From the NCBI GenBank assembly GCA_037039685.1, contig JAWNGF010000002.1:2976001-3040000 (forward strand): a DNA stretch of 64,000 nt, given 5' to 3'. A program made the position numbers and the translations under genes. Source of the stretch: Ceratobasidium sp. AG-K. Its lineage: Eukaryota > Basidiomycota > Agaricomycetes > Cantharellales > Ceratobasidiaceae. The notes below the pieces were generated by a model that saw only the letters and a list, made by a program, of their open reading frames with translations, had not been told where the DNA came from and did not search any database. Shown one piece after another: positions 19,345-28,461 of the stretch. How positions within the stretch are numbered: the first letter of the stretch is position 1; each line of letters opens with the position of its first letter.

Positions 19345-21345
19345 ATGTCTATTCAAGAAGATGGAGGATCACGCCCCTCATCTGCTATATCAACAAGAAG
19401 AGGACCCAGTCGGGCAGCAAGGCCCACAGGATCACTAAACAAACAAGATATTGCACAAATTCAAGCGGGAGGTCCTGTCCGATCACGCTCCCAAAGTCAA
19501 ACATCGATGCCAGGAGCGTTCGGCATCGCCGACATGACAACTGTACAAGAGGAAGAACCCACTATCACGACTAGGGAACCAGGAGATCTCACAAATGACC
19601 CCACCCCAGCTGCAATTCGTATTCCAACTGGAAGTCCAGGACCATCACGTCCCTGGGGGCCACTAGGGACTAGAAGACAGTACTTTTCTCCCCAACCTGA
19701 AGCTCACGGGGGCGTGTCACTTGTTCCCATTAGACCTCCTCCTACGCCACACATTCCAAATGTCCCCACAGTCCCCCAAATAGGAGGAACCATCACGAAC
19801 GCAGGACCAATTCCAGTGGTTTCCCAGCCAGTCACGCCAGCAATTCCAGCACCACCGTATGTCCCACAGGGTTACTCCGGACAACTGGCCCCGGTACAAC
19901 AAAGCACTGGCGATCCAGGAAGCTCGAGTTCAAGTTCCAGCTCTAGCAACGGGACTGTAATCAGTAATCTAGACGCCCTGGACGATCTTCTAGAAGGAAG
20001 ACACAACGCCACCCTTAGGGTCATAAACGGAATGAGAGTCACTATAGATCGAAGGCTTAGCGGCCTAGAACAGGCCACACAAGTCCTAGCAAACAACCAG
20101 CAGATCTTTAACAACTCCATCAACACCCTACAAGGCACCTTGACAGACATTCTAAACTCGGCAAGAAACGGCGAACATAATTCCTTCCTAGTCGGTCAAG
20201 ACGTAACCCGTCTCCAAAATGAGGTTACCAACACCCAAGGACTAGTGAACAACATACACGATGAACTCAACACCACCAGACAAGGGCAACTCGAATGGAA
20301 CGAGGCGGTAACACGAGGATTAGAAAACTTACGACAGGAAGGAACCTCCTTCACCGCCAAAATCACAGAAATTCAGGAAACTATCAACAACATGCGAGAA
20401 GAAATGGACGAAGCATCCCTGCACGGGGTTCCCTCCAGACGATCAAATTCTCCACCACACCCAGACGCGGAATCTACCAGGATCGACGAATTAGAATTAA
20501 GAATCCAACGACTAACCGAGAACCCAAATATCGGTAACGGACCACGACGTCCCAAAGTGACCCGTCCAGAAGCCTTTGACGGAAAAAAGGGAGAGGGCGC
20601 AGAGATGTTCATCACACAAATGGAGAGCTACTTCGTACGTCTAGGGGATCAATACACTTCTAACGAAGAAAGAATCCGCGAAGCTCTAGCAAACTTCAAA
20701 TCTGAGAACAAAGCCGCCACTCACTGGGCACAAGTACTCTTACGGTCGCTTAACCAAGGAGAAAACAACCAAAATCTCACCTCGTGGGGAAGCTTCAAGG
20801 CACACTTCATGGAACAGTTCAGCGACCCTAACAAGAAAGCTAAAGCCGAGATCGATATCCGGAAGTGCAAGCAGAACAATTCAGTAGCAAACTATGCTTC
20901 TGAATTCCGTTACTTATTGGTCGACGTCAACTGGGGACAAGAAGCTCTAATCAACCAATTCAAGGAAGGACTGAAGCCTGAAGTAAAAACCGAACTAGCT
21001 CGATTCGAATTATCCCTGATTAACGAGGACGGAACGGAGCGGGAGCTGTCACTAGATCGATGGATCTCTATTGCAATCTCTATTGACCAGAAATTGCAAC
21101 AAATCAAGACCTCCACAGGAAAGAAAGCAACCCAGCCAACCGCTAGCGGACAATCCTCTACAAAGCGACTACCCGACGAAGTATACAAAGCAAGGATAGC
21201 AAGCAACCGCTGCTTGAAGTGCGGACAAGAAGGACACCGCTCATTCAAATGCCCGTCCAAGGAATGGATAACAACGGAACCCAGCGTTAAAGGAAGGGAG
21301 GCAACAATTATGGAAGACTCGGGAAAAGAAGGGGTCTCCCTCTAA
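19345..21345 (+). CDS. gag: GypB1 Gag
   Basis: 666 residues from ATG 19345. Residues 1-200 are Pro/Ser/Gly-rich with a serine run. Residues 220-360 are strongly predicted coiled coil. Residues 400-580 form the capsid-like region. A CCHC knuckle, CLKCGQEGHRSFKC, is at 623-636. It forms the particle that packages the RNA. It ends at TAA 21343-21345, shortly after a frameshift site. GypB3 carries a very similar intact protein. Confidence 0.93.
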   Translation: MSIQEDGGSRPSSAISTRRGPSRAARPTGSLNKQDIAQIQAGGPVRSRSQSQTSMPGAFGIADMTTVQEEEPTITTREPGDLTNDPTPAAIRIPTGSPGPSRPWGPLGTRRQYFSPQPEAHGGVSLVPIRPPPTPHIPNVPTVPQIGGTITNAGPIPVVSQPVTPAIPAPPYVPQGYSGQLAPVQQSTGDPGSSSSSSSSSNGTVISNLDALDDLLEGRHNATLRVINGMRVTIDRRLSGLEQATQVLANNQQIFNNSINTLQGTLTDILNSARNGEHNSFLVGQDVTRLQNEVTNTQGLVNNIHDELNTTRQGQLEWNEAVTRGLENLRQEGTSFTAKITEIQETINNMREEMDEASLHGVPSRRSNSPPHPDAESTRIDELELRIQRLTENPNIGNGPRRPKVTRPEAFDGKKGEGAEMFITQMESYFVRLGDQYTSNEERIREALANFKSENKAATHWAQVLLRSLNQGENNQNLTSWGSFKAHFMEQFSDPNKKAKAEIDIRKCKQNNSVANYASEFRYLLVDVNWGQEALINQFKEGLKPEVKTELARFELSLINEDGTERELSLDRWISIAISIDQKLQQIKTSTGKKATQPTASGQSSTKRLPDEVYKARIASNRCLKCGQEGHRSFKCPSKEWITTEPSVKGREATIMEDSGKEGVSL

Positions 21346-21362
21346 CTGTGTGTGGAGAGACC
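21321..21362 (+). promoter_or_regulatory. -1 frameshift signal, GypB1 gag-pol
   Basis: Heptamer GGGAAAA (21321-21327) in the phase G GGA AAA, a 5-nt spacer, then GGTCTC (21333-21338) able to pair with GAGACC (21357-21362) across the gag stop. The -1 frame is open straight into pol, which has no ATG near its beginning. GypB2 and GypB3 keep the heptamer, spacer length and both stem strands. Confidence 0.8.
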
Positions 21363-24300
21363 AAAAAACCGGCAACGGAAACAATGTACTTTAGAGCAAC
21401 AAATGAATCTACCATTGTTTACGCAAACGTTGCCGGAATCACCGAACCTATCCCAACCCTCATCGACTCTGGAGCATCAAAAAACTTCTTGGACATCTCG
21501 TGGGCTCGATCCAACAACATTCCACTCATTGAACTCTCCACTCCTAGAAAAGTAATTGGCATCCAGGGGAAGGAACTCTCTCACCAAATACATTTCAAAG
21601 CTAAGCTGGAACTAGAAGTAGAGGGAAGAACCTTCAAACAAGTCTTCTTCGCTATGCCTACTGGAGAAACTAAACTCATCCTAGGATTGGAATGGTTAGA
21701 AGAATCAAACCCTGTCATCGATTGGAAAACGAGGCACATATCATGGCGGACAGAACCCATTCAAGCAAGGACAGCCTCAATAGACGACCTGCCCGAAGAA
21801 TTCAAGGAATTTGCCGACGTCTTCAGCGAAGAAAAATTCAAGAGAATCCCGGATCATCGTCCATACGACTGCGCCATCGACTTCAAGGAAGGAGCTGAAC
21901 TTCCGAAACCGGCCAGACCTATCCCACTCTCTCCAGCAGAGTCAATTGCACTAAGAGAATACTTGGATGAAGAAATTGCAGCGGGAAAAATCCGACCAAG
22001 CAAATCACCCATTGCCTCACCTTGCTTTTTTGTCAAAAAGCCGATCGATACCAAAAACCCAGAGGCAGTACGCCAACTTCGACTTGTTCAAGATCTCAGA
22101 GGAGTCAACGCCATTACAAAGGACGACAGATTCCCAATGCCCCTAATGGAAGACCTCCTGGATAAAATCAAGGACGCAAAGATTTTCTCCAAAATCGATC
22201 TACGCATGGGTTTCAACAATATCAGAATCAGAGAAGGCGACGAATGGAAGACAGCTTTCAGAACAAAAGAAGGACTGTTCGAATACGTCGTCATGCCTTT
22301 CGGACTGAAAAACGCGCCGGCCATTTTCCAAAGATATATGAATCACATTTTCCATGATCTTATCGACGTATGCGTCATAGTATACATTGACGACATCCTA
22401 GTCTTCTCTAAGGACAGAAGCCAACACACCGTGGATGTCAGAAAAGTACTAAAGATCTTACTGGAGGAAAATCTTTTTGCAAAGCTTCCAAAATGCGAAT
22501 TCTTTGTCACCAAATTGACATATACTGGACTAGGAATCAGCGATTCGGGCATCTCTATGGAGGAAGAAAAGGTCAAGGCAATAAAGGAATGGAAGGAACC
22601 AAGAACGGTCAAGCAAGTTCAGGCATTCCTAGGATTCGCAAATTTCTACCGAAGATTTGTACCAAATTTCAGCCGATTAGCGAAACCCCTGACAACCTTG
22701 ACAAGAAAAGAGAACAAATGGGAATGGGGTAGCGATCAGCAGGAAGCATTTGTGGCCCTAAAAACAGAAATCAGCAAGGAACCCACTCTACGCCATCCAA
22801 ACCCTGACAAGCCTTTCTTCCTGGAAACAGATGCAAGTGGAGTAGCAATGGGAGCAATCTTGTCGCAAAGGCAAGACGATGGCTACTTGCATCCTATTGC
22901 TTATCTTTCAAAATCTTTCAATGAGGCTCAACTCAACTACGACGTCCATGATAAAGAACTTATGGCTATCATAGAATCTTTAACACATTGGAGGCTTTAT
23001 CTTGAAGGAACAAGAGACCCTATCACTATCTACACCGATCATAGGAACCTACAATTCTGGAAGGAAGCAAGAATGTTCAACCGCCGACACGCAAGATGGC
23101 ACCAATTACTTGCTTCCTATAACTTTGACATCATATATCGCCCCGGAATCCTGTCATCAAAACCGGACCTGTTGTCAAGACGGTCAGACCATGAAGATAT
23201 CCCGACGCCAGAACAAGTTATGATATCTGTCGAAAGGTTCAAAGGATTCATGGGACAAGTAGACACAAACATCATAGAGACTATCAAGGAGGCGCAGGAA
23301 ACAGATGAAGGATTGGCACAAATCAGAGAAATCTGCAAATCAAGGGAAACGTTACCAAAAACCCTACAACACAGTGCAAAAGATTATGATTTCAAGGAGG
23401 GACTATTATGGTTCAAGGGAAGGATCTACGTGCCAGAAGATAAGGAATCCAGACTGGCCATCATGCGAGTTCATCACGACTCAAAAATCGCAGGACATCA
23501 AGGACAGGCTAGAACACTGGAACTCATATCAAGAAGATACTTCTGGCCAGGAATGAAGCAAAGCATAAACAGATATGTGGAATCCTGCGAGACCTGCCAA
23601 CGGACAAAGGGATCGAAGTCAATAGTCCCGATCAAGCCTTTGGAAATTCCGAAAGGACCATGGGAAGACATAGCGTTTGACTTCGTAGTGAAGTTACCAA
23701 AATCCAGAGGATCAGATAGCATCTTAGTAGTGGTGGACCGGTTCTCAAGAATGGCACACTTCATACCCTGCAAAGAATCTCACACAGCAAGCGACCTGGC
23801 AAATCTTTTCATCACAAATGTTTGGAAACTGCACGGTTTTCCAAAGAGCACTATCTCAGACCGAGGGACTACTTTCAATTCCAAACTTATGAGGGCCATT
23901 TACGAGAAAATTGGAACAAACCCAGGCTTCAGTACTGCCTACCACCCCCAGACAGATGGAATAACGGAGAGAATCAATCAATGGATGGAAGGCTGGTTAC
24001 GATCGTTCGTCAACTACCAGCAGGATGATTGGGCGGACTTATTACCAATTGCGGAGTTCAGCTATAATCTACAGAAGCACCGCGTAACAGGTAGTTCCCC
24101 TTTCGAAATTGTCTACGGGAGGGAACCACTGTGGAACATCTCAGCAGAAGAATCAGCGGTTCCAGAGGCAAACAACATCACTGGAAAATGGCGTAGAATC
24201 CATGACGAAGCAATTGCATCAATGGAAACCCAAAGGCTCCCAGAAGATGAGCCAAAGAACGAGTACCAAGAAGGAGATCTAGTATGGCTGCTGGGAAAAA

Positions 24301-25262
24301 ACATTCAAACCAAAAGACCCTCAAAGAAACTGGATAACAAAAAACACGGGCCATTTGTTGTGAAGCGACAGATAGGGTCACATGCCTATGAGCTTGATTT
24401 ACCGGCAACAATGAGGGTGCACCCTGTTTTCCACATCGATTTGCTCAGCCCTTACAAAGGAGACACTGAATTCAGCCGTAACCAACCCCGACCACCGCCG
24501 ATCATAACAGAAGAAGGAGAAGAAGAATACGAAGTAGAAAAGATTTTGGACTGGAAAAAGACAAAGGACGGTCTTTTCTACAGGGTCAGATGGAAGGGTT
24601 ATGGAAGTGAGGCAGACACAGAACAAAGGGCGGAAGATTTTGGTCACCTTTCAAGGATCATCAAAGACCTTCTACGCCGACACCCCAAAGCTCCCACGCC
24701 ATCTAACTACGTCCCAGAGAAGATAAAAGGGAGGGAGGGAACAACCGGCAGCGATATCTGCAAAACTTGCAACTACTCCAATCTTCACTCCTCGCTCAAA
24801 TCACTTAATCTTTTTTGTTGCCAACAATGCCCGCCGTCACCCGCTCCACCATTGCCAACAACCTTACCCGCGTCCTCGAAGGACCTGCCTTTGCCACGGC
24901 AAGGATCCTTGACTCCGGAGCCGCCCTCTACGTCTTCAAAAGGTCGCAACAAGGCTCTGGAAGGATGCACTTCAGGGCCTTGGACGATATCCTCCACTCA
25001 GACCTGGGGGAATTCCAGTGGGTCGGGAAAAAATGGCCAACACGCATGCAGCTCCTGCGAAAGGACATATTTGTCTGCCGAGGGTGCGCCGCTTTCCAGG
25101 TCTCGGAGGTCGTCCTCCTCTCCACCCACATGCTCGGAGTGGTCGAATGGGGACAAGAAGGAGTGTACTCGAGCGAGTGGGTACCAGGTTACGACGGAAG
25201 GCAGCCAACACTCCGACCTAGATGGAACGATGCCTGGGACGCCAACTACGAAAAGGACCTGA
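21348..25262 (+). CDS. pol: GypB1 Pol polyprotein
   Basis: Entered by -1 frameshift; the first codons after the gag stop are GTG-TGT-GGA, not an ATG. Residues counted from 21348: protease DSGAS at 40-44, RT YIDD at 346-349, RNase H ETDAS from 493 and YTDHRNL, integrase H2C2 zinc region (HH near 709, CETC near 747), catalytic D778, D838 and E874 (35 residues between the last two), GPF module near 1001 and a chromodomain at about 1060-1110 (EYEVEKILDW, VRWKGYG). The last roughly 145 residues overlap ORF3 and vary between copies. All catalytic residues I can place are present. Confidence 0.94.
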   Translation: MCGETKKPATETMYFRATNESTIVYANVAGITEPIPTLIDSGASKNFLDISWARSNNIPLIELSTPRKVIGIQGKELSHQIHFKAKLELEVEGRTFKQVFFAMPTGETKLILGLEWLEESNPVIDWKTRHISWRTEPIQARTASIDDLPEEFKEFADVFSEEKFKRIPDHRPYDCAIDFKEGAELPKPARPIPLSPAESIALREYLDEEIAAGKIRPSKSPIASPCFFVKKPIDTKNPEAVRQLRLVQDLRGVNAITKDDRFPMPLMEDLLDKIKDAKIFSKIDLRMGFNNIRIREGDEWKTAFRTKEGLFEYVVMPFGLKNAPAIFQRYMNHIFHDLIDVCVIVYIDDILVFSKDRSQHTVDVRKVLKILLEENLFAKLPKCEFFVTKLTYTGLGISDSGISMEEEKVKAIKEWKEPRTVKQVQAFLGFANFYRRFVPNFSRLAKPLTTLTRKENKWEWGSDQQEAFVALKTEISKEPTLRHPNPDKPFFLETDASGVAMGAILSQRQDDGYLHPIAYLSKSFNEAQLNYDVHDKELMAIIESLTHWRLYLEGTRDPITIYTDHRNLQFWKEARMFNRRHARWHQLLASYNFDIIYRPGILSSKPDLLSRRSDHEDIPTPEQVMISVERFKGFMGQVDTNIIETIKEAQETDEGLAQIREICKSRETLPKTLQHSAKDYDFKEGLLWFKGRIYVPEDKESRLAIMRVHHDSKIAGHQGQARTLELISRRYFWPGMKQSINRYVESCETCQRTKGSKSIVPIKPLEIPKGPWEDIAFDFVVKLPKSRGSDSILVVVDRFSRMAHFIPCKESHTASDLANLFITNVWKLHGFPKSTISDRGTTFNSKLMRAIYEKIGTNPGFSTAYHPQTDGITERINQWMEGWLRSFVNYQQDDWADLLPIAEFSYNLQKHRVTGSSPFEIVYGREPLWNISAEESAVPEANNITGKWRRIHDEAIASMETQRLPEDEPKNEYQEGDLVWLLGKNIQTKRPSKKLDNKKHGPFVVKRQIGSHAYELDLPATMRVHPVFHIDLLSPYKGDTEFSRNQPRPPPIITEEGEEEYEVEKILDWKKTKDGLFYRVRWKGYGSEADTEQRAEDFGHLSRIIKDLLRRHPKAPTPSNYVPEKIKGREGTTGSDICKTCNYSNLHSSLKSLNLFCCQQCPPSPAPPLPTTLPASSKDLPLPRQGSLTPEPPSTSSKGRNKALEGCTSGPWTISSTQTWGNSSGSGKNGQHACSSCERTYLSAEGAPLSRSRRSSSSPPTCSEWSNGDKKECTRASGYQVTTEGSQHSDLDGTMPGTPTTKRT

Positions 25263-25591
25263 GCGACTGGAGGATGGAGAGGGGCAGGTACCAGAAGGAA
25301 AAAATCGAATGGGAACCCTACTGGTGGAGGAAGGAGGAGACTGACATGTCGGCATGGAAGGAGGCAGAGCCCGATGTGTGACAATGGGATGAGGAATTTG
25401 TGGAGGCCCAGGAGAGGATTTTGGACTGGTCCAAGGCGGACTGGACGAAGGAAGAGACATGGGAGGAATGGGAAAAATTCTCGGACGAACCGGGAAATAC
25501 CGTTTTCAATCCCATCGACCTGACCTCGGAGGAGGAGGAGGGGTTGGAGGAGTATATGTTGAAGAAGGAAAAGGACTGTGCAGTGCAATAG
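24827..25591 (+). pseudogene. GypB1 ORF3, one in-frame stop
   Basis: 255 codons from ATG 24827 to TAG 25589-25591, in a different frame from pol, which it overlaps by 436 nt. A TGA at 25379-25381 interrupts it where GypB2 and GypB3 read CGA (Arg), a CpG-to-TpG change. The product starts MPAVTRSTIANNL, has a CRGC motif near residue 87 and a Trp/Glu/Lys-rich C-terminal third. I see no signal peptide or membrane segment and do not recognise a family. See the intact copy in GypB3. Confidence 0.75.
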
Positions 25592-25616
25592 GTCCGTTCA
25601 GGTCCCCCAAACGGAC
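25592..25616 (+). other. Conserved stem-loop after ORF3, before the polypurine tract (GypB1)
   Basis: GTCCGTT (25592-25598) pairs with AACGGAC (25610-25616) around an 11-nt loop CAGGTCCCCCA. It lies directly after the ORF3 stop. In GypB2 the stem is GTCCATT/AATGGAC with the same loop, a compensatory change. Confidence 0.7.
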
Positions 25617-25620
25617 TCTT

Positions 25621-25632
25621 AGGGGGGAGTAA
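25621..25632 (+). other. Polypurine tract of GypB1
   Basis: AGGGGGGAGTAA abuts the 3' LTR, the expected place for plus-strand priming. GypB3 has the same tract and GypB2 a close variant. Confidence 0.8.
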
Positions 25633-26087
25633 TGTCGTGAGCCAGCTCACTCCATCGGACTCGACTGTTGTCTCGCCCGCCTTTTCCTTTCTTTTGTGTT
25701 GTGTTCCGTTTCCGTTCCCCGCGTTGCCACCTTCTTGTGGTTGTCCTGTTACATTGGGTAACGCGGCTGTGCTTTGAACGAGTCATGTCTGTTCATACAG
25801 CATGACTCACATGGACACTCCTGACTGGTAGACTGTATGACTCATGTGGCTGCGCCTTGTATGACTCGGCCACTTCTTGAATATATATAGAGGACCAACA
25901 AGCCTGGTAACCCCAGCTTGTTTTGTCTCGTCAAAACATCCCCTTTGAGTGACACTTAGAACCACCCCTACCCTCAAGAGCCTACAGACGCTTAAGTGTG
26001 TTGCGGTTCAAGAGGTCACTTAGGTCTTAGTGCCGTCCACTCTCCATCGCGGCTTGTCTCATAGCCACCAAGAAGAAGCTTACGACA
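25633..26087 (+). repeat. GypB1 3' LTR
   Basis: 455 bp, TGTCGTGAGC to GCTTACGACA, reading the same as the 5' LTR apart from base 4. Followed by the target copy AGGAA. Confidence 0.93.
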
Positions 26088-26744
26088 AGGAAGATGTGCA
26101 ATGCACCTCAGTTGGTGTTAGCTGCCTGCATCATGTCAATCATGTGTGCCATGAGCTGCTGTGATGCAGTGCTTGCAGCAATCATCAACTGTACTAGGCC
26201 AGTCAATGTATTGTTGACCTGTGGTTGGGGCATGGGAGGTTGTTGTGGCAGGGAGCATGCATCTCGGCCTGCCTGTCGTTGTTGGCCTGGCCTTCAACCC
26301 TGCCCCATATACACTTGGCCAGCAGTTGCACAGGAGGCTTGTTTTCAAAATGCACAAGCATCTCTGCCCATTTTCTCTTGATTTCTTTCATGAGTGCAAC
26401 ATAGTTGTCAATTGGGAGGTCATCAGTTAGGCAAAATTCAGAGGCAAAAACAGCATCAACCCCCCCAAGGAGCTCTGGATTGGGGTTGAAACGAGTGACA
26501 TGTGAGCTGTCAAGCTTGTTTATGATGGTCATTGTGGTGTTGTTGGCCTTGGAAGAAGCAGCTTGACATCAGTGTGTTTGGATTGCATGGGGTACATGCA
26601 TTCTAGGTCTTTGCATTTGCACCATGTGCAAGGCAACTGGCTGTTGCACTTTGCTTTCCCAGAGGGGTTTTTGGCAGCTCATTCTAGGCATGTGTTACAC
26701 AAGGCCAGGTGGTCGCTTGGCATGGTACTCCAGAAACAAAGATA
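26088..26744 (-). pseudogene. DIRS-like Gag, N-terminal part
   Basis: On the minus strand, between repeat A1 and GypB1, the sequence codes for a Cys-rich start (CNTC, then CTWCKCKDLEC near 26640-26590) and, from the ATG at 26532, a frame to 26203 with NKLDSSHVTRFNPNPELLGG. Stops and shifts interrupt it. A Cys-rich N-terminus is what I would expect of basidiomycete DIRS-type Gag proteins. It joins, across the inserted GypB1, the C-terminal Gag part at 18264-17148. Confidence 0.6.
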
Positions 26745-26914
26745 GCGGGTGGGAGCTCAATAAAATAAAGACGCAACGCTGAGGCAGACGCATAGACTAA
26801 CATGGTCAATTGCGGAGCAGTCAAGCCATGTGATTCGTGAGTGTACTAACTCCTATGTGACATGGCGCCTAAGTCCCAGTTGTGTAACTCCACAGGCTCC
26901 AGTATACAGCTGCA
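26745..26914 (-). repeat. Split direct repeat A1
   Basis: 170 bp at the 5' end of the DIRS-like element, matching A2 at 13643-13812 in the same orientation. It keeps more CpG than A2. Confidence 0.8.
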
Positions 26915-26924
26915 CTATTGGGCC

Positions 26925-27190
26925 CACCCAAAGCGATTTTGCTGGGCTCTGTTATATCATAAGGTCACACTATTTGAGAGGCTCCCACCTTGAAAATATC
27001 AGGCAACTAAGCTTGTCCAGGAATTTCTGACAGCCAAAATCCATGTTTTGACCCACCCCAGCATCTGATCATTTTGACAATCACAAAATGAACAAGGAAG
27101 CTTTTGTATGCTGGTTACATTTATTAATTACAACTATATCACCTTTATGCAACACATGCATTCAGGGATCCCACAAACACAGGCAGTCAC
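26925..27190. repeat. Right inverted arm, inner piece
   Basis: The reverse complement of about 13075-13330. It begins near GGGCTCTGTTATATC and ends at the left target copy GTCAC (27186-27190) of GypB2. Confidence 0.88.
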
Positions 27191-27655
27191 TGTCGTAAGC
27201 TTCTTCTTGGTGGCTATGAGGCAAGCCGCGACGGAGAGTGGACGGCACTAAGACCTAAGTGACCTCTTGAACCGCAACACACTTAAGTGTCTGTAGGCCC
27301 TTGAGGGTAGGGTGGTTCTAAGTGTCACTCAAAGGGGATGTTTTGACGAGACAAAACAAGCTGGGGTTACCAGGCTTGTTGGTCCTCTATATATATTCAC
27401 AAAGTGGCCGAGTCATACAAGGCGCAGCCACATGAGTCATACAAAAACAGCCAGTCAGGAGTGTCCATGTGAGTCATGCTGTATGAACAGACATGACTCG
27501 TACAAAAGGCACAGCCGCGTTACACAATGTAACAGAGTAACCACAAGAAGGTGGCAACGCGGCAAACGGAAACGGAAACGGAAACACAACAGAAAAGAAG
27601 GGAACAGGCGGGCGAGACAACAGGTGAGTCCGATGGAGTGAGCTGGCTCACGACA
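27191..27655 (-). repeat. GypB2 3' LTR
   Basis: 465 bp, TGTCGTAAGC on the left and GCTCACGACA on the right. Confidence 0.92.
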
Positions 27656-27696
27656 TTACTCCCTCCTATGAGTCCATTTGGGGGACCTGAATGGAC

Positions 27697-28461
27697 TTAC
27701 TGCACCGCGCAGTCCTTCCCTTTCCTCAGCATAAACTCCTCAAGCCCTTCGTCTTCTTCCAAGGTCAGGTCGATGGGATTGAACACGGTGTTCCCCGGTT
27801 CGTCCGAGAACTTCTCCCACTCTTCCCATGTCTCCTCCTTTGTCCAGTCGGCCTTGGACCAGTCCATGAGCCTCTCCTGCTCCTCCACATGGGCCTTGTC
27901 CCATTGTCGTACGTCCTGCTCGACCTCCTTCCATTCCGACAAGTCCGCATCCTTCTCCTGCCACCAGAATGGCTTCCATTCGAACTTCTCCCTTTGGTAG
28001 CGTCCCCGCTCCATCCTCCAATCCGCCAAGTCTGCTTCAAAATTTTCGTCCCATGCGTCGCTCCATTGAGGCCTCAGAGTGGGAGGACGGCCTTCGTATC
28101 CTGGAACCCATTTGCTGCTGTAGGCTCCTTCTTGTCCCCATTCGACCACCCCGAGCTTGTGCATGGATAGCAACACGACTTCGGACACTTGGAAGGCCGC
28201 GCATCCTCGGCATACGTGGATGTCCTTTCGCTGGAGCTGCATGCGTGTTGGCCATTTTTTGCCAACCCATTCGAATTCTCCCAGGTCGGAGTGCAGGACG
28301 TCGTCGGAGGCACGGAATTGGAGCCGCCCTGGGCTCTGCTGAGACCTTTTGAAGACATAGAGGGCTGCTCCCAAGTCAAGGATGCGGGCCGTCTGGAAGG
28401 CTGGCCCGTCGAGAACGCGAACAAGGTTGTTGGCAATGGTGGTACGGGTAACGGCGGGCAT
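27697..28461 (-). CDS. GypB2 ORF3
   Basis: ATG at 28461, 254 residues, uninterrupted. It has the same length as the GypB1 and GypB3 copies and keeps long identical runs (for example VGKKWPTRMQL and WEKFSDEPGNTVFNPIDLT). The overlapping pol tail is clearly less alike between the elements. The last third is Trp/Glu/Lys-rich. Function unknown; no membrane segment, so not an envelope-like protein. Confidence 0.75.
   Translation of the reverse strand: MPAVTRTTIANNLVRVLDGPAFQTARILDLGAALYVFKRSQQSPGRLQFRASDDVLHSDLGEFEWVGKKWPTRMQLQRKDIHVCRGCAAFQVSEVVLLSMHKLGVVEWGQEGAYSSKWVPGYEGRPPTLRPQWSDAWDENFEADLADWRMERGRYQREKFEWKPFWWQEKDADLSEWKEVEQDVRQWDKAHVEEQERLMDWSKADWTKEETWEEWEKFSDEPGNTVFNPIDLTLEEDEGLEEFMLRKGKDCAVQ

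Larger units (their letters stand above)
18861..26087 (+). mobile_element. GypB1: full-length Tf1/sushi-type gypsy element
   Basis: 7227 bp with LTRs at 18861-19315 and 25633-26087, which by eye differ only at the fourth base (TGTT in the 5' copy, TGTC in the 3' copy). The target duplication AGGAA is perfect (18856-18860 and 26088-26092). It carries gag, pol in the -1 frame and ORF3. Gag and pol are open; ORF3 has one stop. The near-identical LTRs mean recent insertion. The insertion lies inside the decayed DIRS-like element. Confidence 0.96.
13398..26914 (-). mobile_element. DIRS-like (tyrosine recombinase) retrotransposon with split direct repeats
   Basis: In element order on the minus strand: A1 repeat (26914-26745), Gag region (about 26720-17148, interrupted by GypB1 at 18861-26087), RT/RNase H (16900-15509), tyrosine recombinase (15136-14067), B1 (13977-13813), A2 (13812-13643), B2 (13567-13398). 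A1 matches A2, and B1 matches B2. This is the A1-ORFs-B1-A2-B2 layout of Ngaro/PAT-type elements, which circularise and integrate by a tyrosine recombinase. All reading frames carry frameshifts or stops, so this copy is dead. Confidence 0.85.

Noticed and set aside
24140..25262. The pol C-terminal extension as a genuine extra Pol domain
   Set aside because: Beyond the chromodomain the sequence is Ser/Pro-rich and poorly kept between copies, while ORF3 in the other frame is well kept. It is more likely a by-product of the overlap.
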